Source of the DNA: Paenibacillus alba
GTDB taxonomy: Bacteria > Bacillota > Bacilli > Paenibacillales > NBRC-103111
Assembly: GCF_013204855.1 (NCBI RefSeq)
Contig: NZ_JABMKZ010000007.1
Location: 279,131 to 343,130 of the forward strand
Reading direction: 5' to 3'
Length of the DNA: 64,000 nt
Shown: positions 62,378 through 64,000 of the stretch, piece by piece
How the letters are laid out: the number at the start of each line of letters is the position of its first letter
How positions within the stretch are numbered: the first letter of the stretch is position 1
Translations under genes and position numbers: made by a program
The notes under the pieces: model-generated
What the model was told of the DNA's origin: nothing
Databases searched by the model: none
What the model saw: the letters and a program-made list of their open reading frames with translations, nothing else

Positions 62378-63674
62378 TTCTTTTCTGTTGATTGACCTTC
62401 ATCTTCTCTTCTGTCCCTTGCTCACTAGCTTGAAAGATGACTTCATGCTGAATCTCATCCGGCAAATATTGCTGCCTTACAAAGTGTCCTGGGTAGTTAT
62501 GCGGATACATATAGCCCTTGTGTCCCAACTGGTCTGCCCCTTTGTAATGGGTATCTCTTAAATGCAGAGGGACATTGGCCGATTTCACATGGTCCATCAA
62601 TTGCTCTGCACGCATGATCGCCAGCGGTATGGAGTTCGACTTCGGACTTTCAACAGCGAATAAAATTGCCTGGGAAATGATGTACTTCGATTCCGGCCAG
62701 CCAATCTTGTGATAGGCATCCATCGCCGTCACAGACTGCACCATGGCTTGCGGATTCGCGAGGCCTATGTCTTCACTGCTGGCGACGATTAGCCGCCTCA
62801 GGAACGTCATAGGGTCCATGCCGAGCTTCTCAACGGCATAGAGGAACCAGAACAGCGCGGCGTCACTGGAGCCGCGTATGCTCTTGTGAAAGGCGGACAA
62901 GACGTCATACTGCGTCGACTCGTCCGCTTTCACGATCGGGCGGCGGATGGATTCCTCCGCCACCTCAAGCGTGATCCGAACCGTACCATCCGGTTCGGGC
63001 GAAGTCGTCAGCGCGGCAAGCTCCAGCGCGTTGAGAGAACGGCGGATGTCACCAACGGCCATCCGCGCAATATGCTCCAGCGCCTCCTCACTTGCGTGGA
63101 GGCGCATGAAGCCGAGCCCCTTCACGGGATCGGCGATCGCTCTGCGCATGGCGATGAGCGCATGCTCCGCCGTGAGCGGCTCGAGCTGAAACAGCGTCGA
63201 GCGCGACAGCAGAGCCCCGTTCACATGGTGAAACGGGTTCTCTGTTGTCGCCCCGATGAAGATGAGGATGCCCTGCTCTACCGCAGGCAGCAGCGCATCC
63301 TGCCGCGAGGTGTTGAAGCGATGCACCTCGTCAAGGAAGAGAATCGTCTTGCGTCCGTACATCGCTTTATTGGTTTTGGCCAGCTCGATAATCTCTCGCA
63401 CATCTTTGACCGAAGCATCTACGGCGTTCAGCTTCATGAACTCCCCTTGTGTCCGGTTGGCAATAATGTTCGCCAGCGTTGTTTTGCCGGTGCCTGGCGG
63501 GCCATACAGCAGAATGGAGGAAACTTGATCCGCTTCAATAGCTCGTCTCAGCAGCTTTCCTTTGCCGACGATCTGCTCTTGGCCAATATATTCATCAAGT
63601 GTCGTCGGCCGCATGCGGTCAGCGAGAAGCTTGCCTGTTGGTTCTTGGGATGATGCATATGTAAACAAGTCCAT
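62355..63674 (-). CDS. rarA: Replication-associated recombination protein A
   Basis: 439 residues. Walker A GPPGTGKT (58-65), Walker B ILFLDEVHRF (111-120), then the sensor region GATTENPFHHVNGALLSR. The C-terminal tetramerisation domain contains VGLANPQAM-like and NVPLHLRDTHYKGADQLGHKGYMYPHNYPGHFV-type segments (both visible, first as IGLANPQAMVQSV). It acts at stalled forks with SSB. Its GC content is raised around 62850-63350. The ATG at 63674 follows GGAAATTGAACCC, a weak site. Confidence 0.95.
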   Translation of the reverse strand: MDLFTYASSQEPTGKLLADRMRPTTLDEYIGQEQIVGKGKLLRRAIEADQVSSILLYGPPGTGKTTLANIIANRTQGEFMKLNAVDASVKDVREIIELAKTNKAMYGRKTILFLDEVHRFNTSRQDALLPAVEQGILIFIGATTENPFHHVNGALLSRSTLFQLEPLTAEHALIAMRRAIADPVKGLGFMRLHASEEALEHIARMAVGDIRRSLNALELAALTTSPEPDGTVRITLEVAEESIRRPIVKADESTQYDVLSAFHKSIRGSSDAALFWFLYAVEKLGMDPMTFLRRLIVASSEDIGLANPQAMVQSVTAMDAYHKIGWPESKYIISQAILFAVESPKSNSIPLAIMRAEQLMDHVKSANVPLHLRDTHYKGADQLGHKGYMYPHNYPGHFVRQQYLPDEIQHEVIFQASEQGTEEKMKVNQQKRRGKLTES

Positions 63675-63782
63675 GGGTTCAATTTCCTTTGCTAAGGTTT
63701 ACTATTTATCAGAAGACGTATGGTCTATTATAACCCGACGGGGAAAACGTGTCATGTTTTATCCATGGGGAGCTGACTGAAA

Positions 63783-63868
63783 AACCTGCGAGAGTGCAGG
63801 AATTTCCGGGCATATTGTATTTTGAAAAGTGAAAATTCCTGCAATTCTGCAGGAATTTTCGGGCTTTT
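63783..63868. repeat. Two-copy hairpin repeat (family 4)
   Basis: CCTGC-GAGAGT-GCAGGAATTTCCGGGC (63785) and CCTGC-AATTCT-GCAGGAATTTTCGGGC (63839) are two hairpin modules 54 bp apart. The second lies in a longer perfect palindrome, AAAATTCCTGC...GCAGGAATTTT. Confidence 0.75.
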
Positions 63869-64000
63869 CGAGCTAAAAAGGTAGCGTCAAGAAGTTTGTG
63901 TAATAGGTCTTGTAGGGTTATTCATCGGGACGATGAATAGGTTTATTGTCTGAACGAATTCAGGGGGATCCCCCTGAATTTTTTGGATTTAAATCCCATT
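63869..64000. other. Non-coding right edge with a strong palindrome
   Basis: No open frame of note is seen. A perfect 24-bp palindrome (AATTCAGGGGGA and its complement, 63957-63980) is followed by TTTT and is probably a terminator for a plus-strand transcript, or the mirror image of one beyond the window. A smaller TTCATCG/CGATGAA hairpin is at 63921-63937. Confidence 0.5.

Overview
The window looks like chromosomal DNA from a Paenibacillus-type member of the Bacillales. Evidence: the gene neighbourhood alaS / ireB / ruvX / DUF1292 / mltG / two U32 peptidases and yrrD / cysteine desulfurase / cymR / mnmA / rarA, close to the order known in Bacillus; T-box leaders on alaS and serC; YesM/YesN-type two-component genes next to sugar ABC transporters; many TTG starts behind strong Shine-Dalgarno sites; and long intergenic repeat arrays. 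Nothing looks like a prophage, insertion sequence or CRISPR array, and I saw no tRNA or rRNA gene.

Layout. 0-10 kb: a partial VanW-family gene, a large HAD-domain protein divergent from a family 2 glycosyltransferase, an AraC regulator divergent from a Gfo/Idh/MocA oxidoreductase plus aldo/keto reductase pair, a DeoR regulator and an MFS transporter. 10.3-19.6 kb: an amino-sugar uptake and use cluster on the minus strand (sensor kinase, response regulator, lipoprotein binding protein, two permeases, GH3 hexosaminidase, ROK kinase). 19.7-24 kb: OsmC protein, a nuclease-like protein, a repeat array, a chemoreceptor and the relic of a lipid-kinase gene. 24.3-32.2 kb: a phospholipid/glycerol-phosphate group (lplT, aas, glycerophosphodiesterase and ugpAEB), with a PhoP-box-like array between the divergent glpQ and ugpA genes. 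33.3-42 kb: T-box-controlled serC, the pyruvate dehydrogenase operon pdhABCD, an esterase and a LipL-type octanoyl transferase that could lipoylate the E2 subunit. 42-47.6 kb: a KinB-like sensor kinase, a class B penicillin-binding protein and a Cache chemoreceptor. 47.8-63.7 kb: conserved translation and tRNA-modification genes, cell-wall lytic transglycosylase, alanyl-tRNA synthetase, sulfur-transfer genes and rarA.

The two observations I consider most worth following are (1) a transcription unit without a credible gene at 56.01-56.23 kb, with a near-consensus promoter, an almost perfect Fur box over the start point, a C-rich stretch and a long terminator-like hairpin, which reads like an iron-regulated small RNA; and (2) intergenic hairpin arrays of different sequence but with the same 51 + 61/62 bp alternation (112-113 bp repeat), at 7.3, 21.6 and 40.7 kb, with related arrays of about 50 bp spacing at 8.5 and 63.8 kb.

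All functional calls rest on reading motifs and gene order by eye; no database search was run.
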